Assembly: GCF_021532275.1 (NCBI RefSeq)
Contig: NZ_JACBOT010000021.1
Location: 398,961-462,960, forward strand
Direction: 5' to 3'
DNA: 64,000 nucleotides
DNA from: Brevibacterium sp. UCMA 11754
Lineage (GTDB): Bacteria > Actinomycetota > Actinomycetes > Actinomycetales > Brevibacteriaceae
Numbering within the stretch: the stretch's first letter is position 1; each line of letters begins with the position of its first letter. Under the pieces are notes generated by a model. The model ran no database searches. It saw only the letters and a list, made by a program, of their open reading frames with translations, and was not told the DNA's origin. Position numbers and translations under genes: made by a program. Of this stretch, positions 1-8,775 are shown in pieces.

Positions 1-2736
1 AGCCCAACCGCCGGCCATCATGTCGGGGACGTGGACATAGCCGACTCGACCACCGGACTTCTCCGCCACGTACTCGCGTCGGGAGCGGACCCAGTCCTGG
101 TAGCGCAGCTTCTCCTCGTTCGCCACAGGAATGATTGCGACCACACGGTCCTTGCGTCCCCGCCGGAGAGTGAGCTCGACGATCGAGTCCGCCGCTCCCA
201 CCAGGTGGGCTGCCGGGCCGCGGACTTCGTCGATGGACTGACCGTTGACGGCGACGATGAGATCACCTTCGCGGGCACCGACACCGGCTTGGCGCAGCGG
301 TGACCTGGCGGCCGGGTCACTGCTCTCACCGGGCAGGATGCGGGCAATCTGCCAGCCCTGAACGGTCCGTTCCAGATCTGCACCCAGGAAGCCGAGCTTC
401 TTCGACTGGTCACCGGGCGGGCTGGAGGGAGAGACGTAGGCATGTGAGGTGTTGAGCTCGCCCACGGTCTCCCACAGAATGTCGACGAGGTCGTCATGGC
501 TCAGCGCCTTGGCGGCGACTCGACGCCAACGCAGGGTCACACCTTCCCAGTTCACCCCGTTCATGTCCGCGCGCCAATAGTGGTCGCGCATGATGCGGGA
601 GTTCTCCTCGAACATCTGCAGCCATTCGGCCCGCTGGTCGAGTTCGAACCGCAGCCGGGTGAGATCAACTGAGACCGTATCGTCGTCATCGGCTTCGACC
701 TTGCGGGTGGCCGGTCGCACTGCGACGTCACCATCGTTGGTCACGATGATGAGCTTGCCGTCACCGGTCACCGAATAGTCATCGGCCTTGTCGACGACGG
801 TGGAGACCTTGCGTTTGGCGAAGTCGAAGAACTGGACCACCTCGCCCGATTTCTCTCCGGCATCGCCGGAGTGCTTGTCGCCGAGTTCACCGTCTTCGGC
901 ATCACCGGTGCGCATCCACAGGACGCCGCCCTCGGCCGACTTCAGATTTCGGAAGACACCGGAGGAGACTGGGAACGCTACGATCCTTTCCTCCGCTCCT
1001 GCCAGGTCGAGCTCTGCGGTGACGACGGTCTTCTCAGCCTTCGCCTTGTCAGCCTTCGAGGACTCATCGGTAACCTCGGCGATCGCCCACCCGTTGGCGC
1101 TCGGCCCGAAGGGTGCTGGCTCGGTCGAACTCAGCGGCAGCAGCCACGGCCTGGTCACACCGTTGAACGACAGGTCGAAAGAATGCTGATTGTAGGAGGG
1201 GTCGAAGGTCCGATCCGAGAGGAACGCGACGTACTTGCCATCGGCGGTGAACGCCGGCGAGAAGTCATTGAACTTCCCACTCGTCAGCGCCTGACCCTCA
1301 CGGTCCGACTTGGTGTCGACGATCATCAGCCGGTTCAGCATCTCCTCACCCTGGGTCGGCTGCGACCACACGAGGTAGCGGCCGTCCGGGGAGAATCGGG
1401 GAGTCCTGGCCTCACCGAAGCCCGAATGGCCCACCAGGCGAGTCCTGCCATTGCCGACCTCGACGAGGCGGATGCTGCCATCGTGGGAGATCGTGGCCAA
1501 GGTCTTCCCCGCCGGATCGGACGTCATGTGGAGGACACGTCCTAGGGCTCCAGCCCCGATACGCCGAGGTGGCTTGTCGCCGGAGACCGCCCGCACCTCG
1601 ATCGAGTCCTCACCTTCGACATCGGTGATGTAGGCGGCGAGCCCGGTCTGTCCGAGTACGTCGGGTTCACGGGTGCGGATCGACGAATCCGCACACAGCG
1701 CCCGCGCTGGACCTTCGCGGTGGGCCAGCCAGAAGGTCTTTCCGCGCCACTCCACTAGCGATGCGTTGCCGCTGTGATCTGGGACGATATTCAAAGTGCT
1801 GGAGGTGGGATCGATGTTGAGCGGCTGCACCCCGGTTCCGGGAAGCTGCACGTTCAGGGTTCTGATCTGCGCGTCGAGGCTGTCGAGGATCCGGATCTCA
1901 CCGTGGCTGTGCCACACGATGCGGGTTCCATCGGTAGTGGCATCGCGGACATAGCCCTCGGCCTCCGTCTGGAACGTCAGCTGTCGAGGTTCACCTGCCG
2001 CGGCCTGGTCCGAGCCTCCGTGGGCTGACCGGGTCTGTGTGGCCAGGCCGTCCCAGATCCAGAGATTGGCCTGCTCATGTGCATGATGCGGGAAGGTGGC
2101 GGCACGGTCCGAGGTGAAGACCAGCGAGTCACCGACCCAGATTGGGTCGGTCAGCGACGCGGTCTCCTCACGCAGCAGTCGCTGCCACTGGGCACCAGAT
2201 CCGGAGGCATCACCGGCGCGATCGAGCCACAGCCTCGGCGCGGTGCCGCCGCGATAGCGCTTCCAATGTGCGGGCGGACGAGAGAACGGCGTGGACAGAG
2301 CGGTGACACCCGAGTGGTGCCTGCCCAGTCCCGAGGCACGACCCAGTGACAGGCGGTCGACGCTGCCGTCGAGGTCGACGGACTTCACCACATGATTGCG
2401 GACCTCGAACTCACCGGCATTGGACCCGATGAGAATATGGCGCTCATCGGCCCAACCGAGCATCGTCGTCGTCGAACCACCCAACCAGCTCAGCCTTCGC
2501 AGGGACCCGGAGGCCACCTCGGCGAGCATGAGCTCAGGATGCCCATCGCGGAAGGACACATAGGCGATATGCGTTCCATCCGGCGAGATCCGCGGACTGC
2601 GGACGGGGGCATGATCCGAGGTCAGACGCCATGCACGCCCGCCTGCGGAGGGGGCGATCCAGACGTCGTCGTCGGCGGTGAAGGTGATGAGATCACCGTG
2701 GATGTGCGGGTACCTGAGGTAAGAATTCGAAGTCAC
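1..2736 (-). CDS. Tricorn-type S41 serine protease, N-terminal 912 codons (cut by window edge)
   Basis: Cytosolic protease that degrades oligopeptides. The frame is open from GTG at 2736 to base 1, so the C-terminus lies outside the window. The N-terminal half reads as WD/beta-propeller repeats with Asp-box-like segments (ISPDGTHIAY, FSPDGRYLVW, FTADGKYVAF). A core segment contains ELNTSHAYV, whose His (about residue 765) matches the tricorn catalytic His. A PDZ-like domain follows (GWQIARIL to GDLIVAVNGQSI). The catalytic Ser region would lie just beyond the edge. Family members are about 1050-1100 residues, so roughly 150 are missing. It is divergent from argS, with 80 bases between the starts. 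The family call is firm; the exact start is less so. Confidence 0.88.
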   Translation of the reverse strand, partial: MTSNSYLRYPHIHGDLITFTADDDVWIAPSAGGRAWRLTSDHAPVRSPRISPDGTHIAYVSFRDGHPELMLAEVASGSLRRLSWLGGSTTTMLGWADERHILIGSNAGEFEVRNHVVKSVDLDGSVDRLSLGRASGLGRHHSGVTALSTPFSRPPAHWKRYRGGTAPRLWLDRAGDASGSGAQWQRLLREETASLTDPIWVGDSLVFTSDRAATFPHHAHEQANLWIWDGLATQTRSAHGGSDQAAAGEPRQLTFQTEAEGYVRDATTDGTRIVWHSHGEIRILDSLDAQIRTLNVQLPGTGVQPLNIDPTSSTLNIVPDHSGNASLVEWRGKTFWLAHREGPARALCADSSIRTREPDVLGQTGLAAYITDVEGEDSIEVRAVSGDKPPRRIGAGALGRVLHMTSDPAGKTLATISHDGSIRLVEVGNGRTRLVGHSGFGEARTPRFSPDGRYLVWSQPTQGEEMLNRLMIVDTKSDREGQALTSGKFNDFSPAFTADGKYVAFLSDRTFDPSYNQHSFDLSFNGVTRPWLLPLSSTEPAPFGPSANGWAIAEVTDESSKADKAKAEKTVVTAELDLAGAEERIVAFPVSSGVFRNLKSAEGGVLWMRTGDAEDGELGDKHSGDAGEKSGEVVQFFDFAKRKVSTVVDKADDYSVTGDGKLIIVTNDGDVAVRPATRKVEADDDDTVSVDLTRLRFELDQRAEWLQMFEENSRIMRDHYWRADMNGVNWEGVTLRWRRVAAKALSHDDLVDILWETVGELNTSHAYVSPSSPPGDQSKKLGFLGADLERTVQGWQIARILPGESSDPAARSPLRQAGVGAREGDLIVAVNGQSIDEVRGPAAHLVGAADSIVELTLRRGRKDRVVAIIPVANEEKLRYQDWVRSRREYVAEKSGGRVGYVHVPDMMAGGWA

Positions 2737-2804
2737 GTGACCTACATTACAAGCTTGGGCGCCGAGGCGACGCGGCCCATGCGGTGCTCTCTGCCCCTGA
2801 CCAA

Positions 2805-2810
2805 TAGAAT
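2805..2810 (+). promoter_or_regulatory. Putative -10 of a leaderless argS promoter
   Basis: TAGAAT lies six bases before the argS ATG, so transcription would begin at or next to the start codon. No Shine-Dalgarno sequence precedes the ATG. No clear -35 is visible. Confidence 0.5.
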
Positions 2811-2816
2811 GGTGGC

Positions 2817-4541
2817 ATGCCATCATTGACTTCGCTTCTCAACGACCGTTTCGCACTCGCCCTCGAACAGTCCTTCGGCGAGGATTTCACGCGACGCGAC
2901 CCCGTGATCAGGAGCAGCCAGTTCGCCGACTTCCAGGCCAACGTGGCCCTGCCCCTGGCGAAGGAGCTGAAGTCCAAACCGCGCGACATCGCGACCACGA
3001 TCGTGGCCAACCTCGATCTCGAGGGGATCTGTGAGACCCCGGAGATCTCCGGTCCCGGCTTCATCAACCTCACCTTCACCCCCGAGTTCCTGGCATCGAC
3101 CCTGAACCAGGGAACCGCCACCGAGGTCGAGTCAGAGACGAGCGGAGCGCGGATCGTCATCGACTATTCGGCGCCCAACGTCGCCAAGGAGATGCACGTC
3201 GGTCACCTGCGGACCACCGTCGTCGGCGACGCGCTGGCCCGGACCCACGAATACTTCGGCAACACGGTCGTGCGCCAGAACCACATCGGCGACTGGGGCA
3301 CTCCCTTCGGCATGCTCATCGAACACCTCCTCGACGTCGGCATCGAATCGGAGACGGCCCAGGACATCTCGGCCAACCCGAATGCCTTCTACCAGGCCGC
3401 GCGCGCGAAGTTCGACAGCGATGAGGCCTTCGCCACCCGTGCACGTGCCCGGGTGGTCGCGCTGCAGGGCGGCGACGAGCAGACCTTCGAACTCTGGGAG
3501 CGCCTCATCGGGTTCTCACGGATCTACTTCAACCACATCTACTCACTCCTCGACGTCACCCTGACCGATGAGGACCTGGCAGGTGAGAGCATCTACAACG
3601 ATGACCTTGCCGCGGTCTGCGCCGAACTCGAGGAGAGGGGCCTGGCCCGCATCAGCGACGGTGCCCTGTGCGTCTTCCCCGAGGGCTTCACCGGCCGTGA
3701 GGGCGAGCCTCTGCCGCTTATCATCCGCAAATCCGACGGCGGCTACGGCTACGCCACGACGGACCTCGCGGCTGTCCGTCATCGGGTGCGCACCCTCAGG
3801 GCAGATCGTGCCCTCTACGTCGTCGGCACTCCGCAGGCCATGCACTTCGAAATGGTCTTCTCCATCGCTCGAGCCGCCGGCTGGCTGCCAGAGGAGGTTG
3901 CGGTCGAGCACGTGAAGATCGGCAACGTGCTCGGTGACGACGGGAAGATCCTGCGTACCCGCAGCGGTGCCCCCGTGCGGTTGGCCGAACTCCTCAATGA
4001 GGCCGTCGCCCGCGCGAAGGCCACACTGCAGGAGTCGAACGCCGAATTCAGCCCCGAAGAGGAAGCCGAGGTCGCACAGATCGTGGGCATCGGCGCCGTG
4101 AAGTACGCCGACCTCTCCGTCGCCCACGACACGAGCTACACCTTCGACCTCGACCGGATGCTCGCCCCGATCGGCAACACCGCACCCTATCTTCAGTACG
4201 CCGGAGCCCGGATCCGCTCGATCCTGCGCAAGGCGGACGGGGATGCGTTCACGACTGCGCCGATCCACCTCGGCGAGGCTGCCGAACGTGACCTGTCTCT
4301 GGCGATCCTCGGGTTCTCCGATGTCCTCGCCGAGGTGGTCGCCGGCTCCACGCCGCACCGACTGTGCACGTACCTCTTCGACCTCGCCCAGTCGTTCACC
4401 TCGTTCTACGAGCAGTGCCCGGTCCTCATCGCCGAATCCGTCGAGGTGCGCGATTCCCGGCTGCGTCTGAGCCAGACGGTCCTCGAGGTGCTTGAGGCCG
4501 GCCTCGGCGTCCTGGGCATCCGCGTGCCCGAACGGATGTAG
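2817..4541 (+). CDS. argS: Arginyl-tRNA synthetase
   Basis: Charges tRNA-Arg with arginine in the cytosol. The 574-residue product fits the bacterial class I enzyme. The N-terminal Add-1 domain (about 1-105) is followed by the HIGH-type motif HVGH at 127-130 within SAPNVAKEMHVGHLR. Further on, GDDGKILRTRSG stands in the KMSKS-loop position. The C-terminus ends in PERM, typical of the anticodon-binding domain. The ATG at 2817 has no ribosome site but follows a -10-like TAGAAT by six bases, which suggests a leaderless message. The MFS gene downstream starts about 90 bases later. Confidence 0.97.
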   Translation: MPSLTSLLNDRFALALEQSFGEDFTRRDPVIRSSQFADFQANVALPLAKELKSKPRDIATTIVANLDLEGICETPEISGPGFINLTFTPEFLASTLNQGTATEVESETSGARIVIDYSAPNVAKEMHVGHLRTTVVGDALARTHEYFGNTVVRQNHIGDWGTPFGMLIEHLLDVGIESETAQDISANPNAFYQAARAKFDSDEAFATRARARVVALQGGDEQTFELWERLIGFSRIYFNHIYSLLDVTLTDEDLAGESIYNDDLAAVCAELEERGLARISDGALCVFPEGFTGREGEPLPLIIRKSDGGYGYATTDLAAVRHRVRTLRADRALYVVGTPQAMHFEMVFSIARAAGWLPEEVAVEHVKIGNVLGDDGKILRTRSGAPVRLAELLNEAVARAKATLQESNAEFSPEEEAEVAQIVGIGAVKYADLSVAHDTSYTFDLDRMLAPIGNTAPYLQYAGARIRSILRKADGDAFTTAPIHLGEAAERDLSLAILGFSDVLAEVVAGSTPHRLCTYLFDLAQSFTSFYEQCPVLIAESVEVRDSRLRLSQTVLEVLEAGLGVLGIRVPERM

Positions 4542-4631
4542 CACTGCTGCGCTTCACACCCTGGCGGGTGCCGTCCGAACTGCCGCAACACTCCAGGAGC
4601 TACCACGTCTGACCAGCCCGCCGTCCGTCGC

Positions 4632-5870
4632 ATGCTGCCGTGGATGATCGTCGGCATCGTCATCCTCGCCCTCAACCTGCGGGCACCGATCATCGCCCCG
4701 ACCGCCGTCCTCGGTGACATTCAGGACGACACCGGGCTGAGCTCTGCCGGGGTGGGCCTCCTCACCGGTCTGCCGGTGCTGCTGTTCGCCCTCGTCACCC
4801 CTGTTGCGGGGAAGACCATCGGACGCTTCGGTGCGGAGGCGACGGTGCTGTCCTGCCTCACCGGTGTGCTTCTCGGAACCGTGCTGCGCTCGCTCGGTCC
4901 GCCCTGGCTCGTGCTCGCGGGCACCGGAATCATCGGCTTCGCCATCGCTCTGGGCAATATCGCCGTGCCGGTGATCATCCGGCGCGAAGTCCCATGGAGC
5001 CAGGTGTCGATGGTGACGGGCCTGTACTCGGCCACAATGAATGTCGGCTCCATGATCACCCTGCTCGGCACGGGTCCCCTGGCTGCAGCAGTCGGGTGGC
5101 GGTGGGCCGTGGCCATCTGGGGCGCTCTGGCCGTGATCGGACTCTTCTACTGGCTGTGCGTGATCCGACTGCGGATCCGACGCAAGGCGATCCTCGCAGC
5201 CTCGGCGGATGTGCCTACGTCACCTGCACCCACACCGGCACGTCGTCCTTGGCGCGAGGCACCTCCCGAATTCCGTGCCATCATCGCACTGCTCGTGATC
5301 ACCTTCAGCGGACAGTCGATTGCCTACTACACGACCACCACGTGGCTGCCCTCGATCCTCTCCGACACGGGAGGGCTGGACTCGGCAGCCTCGGGCGGCA
5401 CCGCCTCACTGTTCCAGATCGCTGCCATCCTCGGAGCATTCGGGGTGCCGCTGCTGGCGGCCAGAACCAAGCCCTGGGTGCCGGTGGCGATCATCGCTGC
5501 GCTGTGGCTCTCGCTCCCGACAGGGTTGCTGCTCGCTCCGAGCTCATACGTGCTGTGGTCGATCACCGGCGGAATCGCCCAAGGCGGCGGATTCACCGCG
5601 ATCTTCTCCATCATCGCCCGCACCGCTGGAAGCGACCGAGAAACGGCCTCTGCCTCGGCCCGGGTGCAGGGCGGCGGTTACCTCGCAGCCACGTTGGCCC
5701 CGCCGTTCGCAGGTTGGCTGGGCAATGTCACCGATGGGTGGACGGCCCCGATTCTGCTCATCCTCGCAGCGACACTTGCCTTCACGATCGCGGGGCTGCT
5801 GGCGGTCCGCATCTCAGGTCACTTCCGGGGTGGTGGGCCGGCCAACAAGCGTGAGGTTCTGGGTGAATGA
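4632..5870 (+). CDS. MFS transporter, CynX/NimT family
   Basis: Inner-membrane transporter of 412 residues with about 12 hydrophobic helices. It begins WMIVGIVILALNLRAP, the signature of the CynX (cyanate/nitroimidazole) branch; the substrate cannot be told. The first ATG (4632) has no ribosome site. An AGGAG at 4595-4599 sits five bases before an in-frame ACG at 4605, which would add nine residues (TSDQPAVRR). Either the gene uses a rare ACG start or the original ATG has mutated. It is followed at once by a strong hairpin shared with the convergent downstream gene. Confidence 0.88.
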   Translation: MLPWMIVGIVILALNLRAPIIAPTAVLGDIQDDTGLSSAGVGLLTGLPVLLFALVTPVAGKTIGRFGAEATVLSCLTGVLLGTVLRSLGPPWLVLAGTGIIGFAIALGNIAVPVIIRREVPWSQVSMVTGLYSATMNVGSMITLLGTGPLAAAVGWRWAVAIWGALAVIGLFYWLCVIRLRIRRKAILAASADVPTSPAPTPARRPWREAPPEFRAIIALLVITFSGQSIAYYTTTTWLPSILSDTGGLDSAASGGTASLFQIAAILGAFGVPLLAARTKPWVPVAIIAALWLSLPTGLLLAPSSYVLWSITGGIAQGGGFTAIFSIIARTAGSDRETASASARVQGGGYLAATLAPPFAGWLGNVTDGWTAPILLILAATLAFTIAGLLAVRISGHFRGGGPANKREVLGE

Positions 5871-5871
5871 C

Positions 5872-5937
5872 GAACGGCTCCCGCCGCTGTTGTTCTCACG
5901 TCTTCACGTGAGCGAACTTCAGCGGCGGGAGCCGTTC
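5872..5937. terminator. Bidirectional hairpin between convergent genes
   Basis: An 18-bp perfect stem (left arm starting GAACGGCTCC, right arm ending GGAGCCGTTC) encloses a second smaller hairpin. It lies between the stop of the MFS gene (+) and the stop of the next gene (-), and so can terminate both. Confidence 0.8.
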
Positions 5938-6000
5938 TCTCTGTCTGGGTTGGTCGATCGGCCGGTCAGTTGACCATGTCAGTCGACCTCTCCGGACAGA

Positions 6001-6855
6001 TCAGTGCTTGGCGTTCTTGTCTTCCACCGTCTCGGCGGCTGACTTCGAATCCTCGGCAGGCTTGACGATGGTCGCCGGCGTTGCCTTGGTGTCCTTGGCC
6101 TCGGTTGCAGGCTTCGGAGTCGGTGCTGCCGTGGCGGTGGCCTCGGCAGTCTTCGACTCGGGCACTGCGGCTTGCGAGACCTCGGGTGCTGTTCCCTGGC
6201 GGGACGCGGGGGTCGAGCCCACCGGACGAGCATCTTCCGGACGGTTGTTGGGCAGCGGTGTCGACCATGGGTCCTCGACCGGCTGTGCCTTCTTCCACAC
6301 GTAGTAGCCGATTCCGGCTGCCGAGCCGATGACCAAGGTCCACACGACTGCGGCCTTGCCGCCACCGGACTTGCGTGCGGTGTCCTTCTGGATTCGCTTT
6401 CCGGCGTTGGTGAGTGCCTTGCGGGCCTTCTTCACGGCCTTCTTGTCGCCGGTCAGGCGCACAGCGAGATCGTCGACAAGCTGGGGGGTCTCAACGGCTG
6501 CAAGCGAGTTGGCGGCGTTGGTCGCAAACTTGCCGGCACGTTCGGTGGCCTCGGGGCGGTAGGCATCGAGCTTGTCCGCCCAGGCGTGAACCTGGTCATT
6601 CGCCTTATCGGCGAATGCTTCGACCTGAGGGCGGGCCTTGACGGCAAGATCCTCGGCGCGATCGGCCAGTGCTTCGACCTGCGGCCGAGCCTTCTCTGCA
6701 AGCGCCTCGACCTGAGGGCGTGCCTTGTCAGCGGCTTCGCGGAGTTTTGGACTTGCGGCCCCGCTGGCATCGGCCAGGACTCGGAGTGACGTCTTCTTCG
6801 CGGAATCGAGCTTCGAAGTGAACGGATCTCGAGCTGACTTCTTCGACATGAACAT
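6001..6855 (-). CDS. Alanine/lysine-rich heptad-repeat membrane protein
   Basis: About 284 residues, function unknown. After a short basic N-terminus comes a repeated amphipathic helix (KARPQVEALAEKARPQVEAL and variants, about residues 45-110) that resembles apolipoprotein-like or YtxH-type coiled coils. A single membrane helix (VVWTLVIGSAAGIGYYVWKK) follows at about 180-200, then a Pro/Ala/Thr/Glu-rich tail that ends in KNAKH. The start is chosen at ATG 6855 because AGAGGA lies seven bases upstream; an internal ATG at 6849 and a TTG at 6861 are in the same frame. It may be a membrane-tethered scaffold, or may bind DNA or lipid through the Lys-rich repeats; this is inference. Confidence 0.75.
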   Translation of the reverse strand: MFMSKKSARDPFTSKLDSAKKTSLRVLADASGAASPKLREAADKARPQVEALAEKARPQVEALADRAEDLAVKARPQVEAFADKANDQVHAWADKLDAYRPEATERAGKFATNAANSLAAVETPQLVDDLAVRLTGDKKAVKKARKALTNAGKRIQKDTARKSGGGKAAVVWTLVIGSAAGIGYYVWKKAQPVEDPWSTPLPNNRPEDARPVGSTPASRQGTAPEVSQAAVPESKTAEATATAAPTPKPATEAKDTKATPATIVKPAEDSKSAAETVEDKNAKH

Positions 6856-7009
6856 TCCCAATCCTCTTTGTCGGGGTCAATTGATCAGTCTCAGTCTACG
6901 GCCTAGGTGCAAGCCACCGGGCATCACCCCGTCATGAAATTGCCTGCAGAAACGCTGACAGAGTCTGCAAACTGAGCCGTCGGAATCTGCGGAAGCCCCC
7001 GGCGCGTGG

Positions 7010-7015
7010 AAGAAT
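7010..7015 (+). promoter_or_regulatory. Putative -10 of a leaderless cyclophilin promoter
   Basis: AAGAAT lies six bases before the ATG at 7022, and no Shine-Dalgarno is present. The spacing is the same as at argS. Confidence 0.4.
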
Positions 7016-7021
7016 GGCCCT

Positions 7022-7561
7022 ATGAATACAGCTTCTACGCATACAGCAGTCCTGCACACCAACCATGGTGACATCACCATCAACCTCTTCGGCAACCACG
7101 CGCCGAAGACTGTTGCCAACTTCGTGGAACTGGCCAAGGGTGAGCGCGAATTCACCGACCCTGCCACCGGCGAACCCACCAAGCGCCCCTTCTACGACGG
7201 CCTCAACTTCCACCGCATCATCTCGGACTTCATGATCCAGGGCGGTTGCCCGCTGGGCACCGGCACCGGCGGCCCGGGCTACACCTTCGATGATGAGATC
7301 CACCCGGAACTCCAGTTCGATCGCAAGTACCTGTTGGCCATGGCCAACGCCGGCAAGCAGATGGGACGCGGCACCAACGGCTCGCAGTTCTTCATCACGA
7401 CTGCCGAGACCCCATGGCTCAACGGCAAGCACACCATCTTCGGCGAGGTCGCCGACGAATCTTCGCAGAAGGTCGTCGACGAGATCAACAACGTCCGCAC
7501 TGCTGCCATGGACAAGCCGGTCGAACCAGTCGTCCTGGAATCGGTCGACATCAACGGCTGA
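7022..7561 (+). CDS. ppiA: Cyclophilin-type peptidyl-prolyl cis-trans isomerase
   Basis: Catalyses proline isomerisation during protein folding; cytosolic, as no signal peptide is seen. The 179-residue protein carries the cyclophilin core: NFHRIISDFMIQGG with the catalytic Arg, then GTNGSQFFITT, and HTIFGEV near the end. Its position before rhomboid, crgA, sortase, pabA and the PASTA kinases matches the conserved block of Actinobacteria. The start codon follows a -10-like hexamer by six bases. Confidence 0.96.
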   Translation: MNTASTHTAVLHTNHGDITINLFGNHAPKTVANFVELAKGEREFTDPATGEPTKRPFYDGLNFHRIISDFMIQGGCPLGTGTGGPGYTFDDEIHPELQFDRKYLLAMANAGKQMGRGTNGSQFFITTAETPWLNGKHTIFGEVADESSQKVVDEINNVRTAAMDKPVEPVVLESVDING

Positions 7562-7605
7562 CTCCGATTCGCCGGTGAGCATCGGTACCTGCTGTCCTGG
7601 GGTAC

Positions 7606-7639
7606 TGAGACTCACTGAACTGAGACTCACTGAACTGAG
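7606..7639. repeat. 15-bp tandem duplication before the rhomboid gene
   Basis: TGAGACTCACTGAAC occurs at 7606-7620 and 7621-7635, and a partial third copy begins at 7636. GGTACT at 7601-7606 and AGTACC at 7639-7644 flank the array as inverted ends. It overlaps the region expected to hold the rhomboid promoter. Confidence 0.7.
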
Positions 7640-7645
7640 TACCAT
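7640..7645 (+). promoter_or_regulatory. Putative -10 of a leaderless rhomboid promoter
   Basis: TACCAT ends six bases before the ATG at 7652. Confidence 0.35.
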
Positions 7646-7651
7646 GGTGTG

Positions 7652-8359
7652 ATGGACACACCTCAGGAGGGCTCGGCCCGGGAGACCGGCCGGGCCCTTT
7701 CTGTGACCCCTCCGCTGGTCACCAGTGTGATCATGATCCTCACGGGCGTGGTCTTCCTGTCCCAACTGCTGCCCAGTCTGGATCTGACCCATCGGCTGAG
7801 CTTCGTACCCGCGCTCGTGCTCGAACAGCCGTGGCGGGTTCTCACGGTGGCCCTGGTGCACGAACAGCCCTCACCGTTCCATCTCCTGGCCAATATGATC
7901 GGCCTGTTCTTCTTCGGATCATTCGTCGAGCGGGCTCTTGGCCGCTGGCGATTCCTCGTCCTCTATCTGCTGGGAGCGATCGGTGGATCAGTCATGGTCC
8001 TCGTTCTCGCGAAGCCGTTCTCTGTGGATTGGGTGACGAACAACATCGGAGCCTCCGGTGCGGTCTTTGCGATCGTCGGCGTGCTGTTGGTGCCGACCCG
8101 GAAGCTCGACCGCAACATCACGGGGGTCGTGCTGTTCGTTGCCCTCAACTTCGGATACGGATTCCTCGTAGCAGGAGTGTCCTGGCAGGCCCACCTCGGC
8201 GGACTCATCGCCGGTTTCGTGCTCGGCTGCGGTGCTCTGCTGGTGCCGAAGAAGCAGTCGAGACTGATGTTCGCACTCGCGGCCCTCGGGCTGCTTCTCC
8301 TGATGCTCGCCGCCAGCGCTTGGCAGATCAACGACGTCTGGCAGATCGCGGCCATGTGA
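7652..8359 (+). CDS. Rhomboid-family intramembrane serine protease
   Basis: Cleaves membrane proteins within the bilayer. The 235 residues have about six membrane helices. The catalytic Ser lies in GASGAVFAIVG and the catalytic His in the last helices within HLGGLIAGF. The conserved HLLANMIGLFFFG sits in helix 2. It follows cyclophilin, as in related Actinobacteria. The start is taken as ATG 7652; a GTG immediately before it is also in frame. Confidence 0.92.
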   Translation: MDTPQEGSARETGRALSVTPPLVTSVIMILTGVVFLSQLLPSLDLTHRLSFVPALVLEQPWRVLTVALVHEQPSPFHLLANMIGLFFFGSFVERALGRWRFLVLYLLGAIGGSVMVLVLAKPFSVDWVTNNIGASGAVFAIVGVLLVPTRKLDRNITGVVLFVALNFGYGFLVAGVSWQAHLGGLIAGFVLGCGALLVPKKQSRLMFALAALGLLLLMLAASAWQINDVWQIAAM

Positions 8360-8455
8360 AGAGCACCGCTGACCACCCACACAGGTGCGCGCAATGACTC
8401 TCAGGCTTATATCAGACTTCCGTGAATAATTGGCGTCTTCGCGGACTGAATCTAG

Positions 8456-8581
8456 TTGTCCACAACCTTTATCCACATGGTGGATAACTTACATGCGTGT
8501 ATTTCGCCAGGTCACAAGCCCAAAATAAGTTATGCACAAGCGACATTCCCGGCTTGGGTATAACTTCGTCCCTGTGGACAA
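8456..8581. promoter_or_regulatory. Cluster of five DnaA-box-like sites
   Basis: Five 9-mers fall within 126 bases of the gene-free stretch 8360-8775: TTGTCCACA at 8456-8464, a perfect TTATCCACA at 8469-8477, an inverted TTATCCACC (read GGTGGATAA) at 8479-8487, TTATGCACA at 8530-8538, and an inverted TTGTCCACA at 8573-8581. The sequence just upstream (8407-8430) is relatively AT-rich. It may be a DnaA-binding regulatory or titration site, or an origin element. The dnaA and dnaN genes are not in the window. Confidence 0.65.
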
Positions 8582-8681
8582 GAGCCAGTCGAGGCAGTTG
8601 AAACGTCAATAGCGAGCCAGCACTCCACCCGCAGGTGACCGCCGTGGGGGCATGGGCTGAGGACGGGAACGCCAACGAAAA

Positions 8682-8737
8682 ACGGGGGCCGCGTCGACTT
8701 GCGGGTGCGTACACCCGGTTGTCGACGCAACCCCCGT
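8682..8737 (-). terminator. Rho-independent terminator of crgA
   Basis: Arms ACGGGGGCCGCGTCGAC and GTCGACGCAACCCCCGT pair with two mismatches around a second inner hairpin (CGGGTG/CACCCG). On the minus strand the hairpin is followed directly by TTTT, 39 bases after the crgA stop. Confidence 0.85.
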
Positions 8738-8775
8738 CCCGCCATTCGGAGCAAGCGTGGTGCGGTGCCTGGCGA

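Noticed and set aside
2737..2816. T-box leader for argS
   Set aside because: The gap is only 80 bases, and the -10-like hexamer next to the ATG leaves no room for a leader RNA.
8360..8775. Definite chromosomal origin
   Set aside because: DnaA-box-like sites are present, but dnaA, dnaN, a strong AT-rich unwinding element and skew data are missing. It is reported only as a site cluster.
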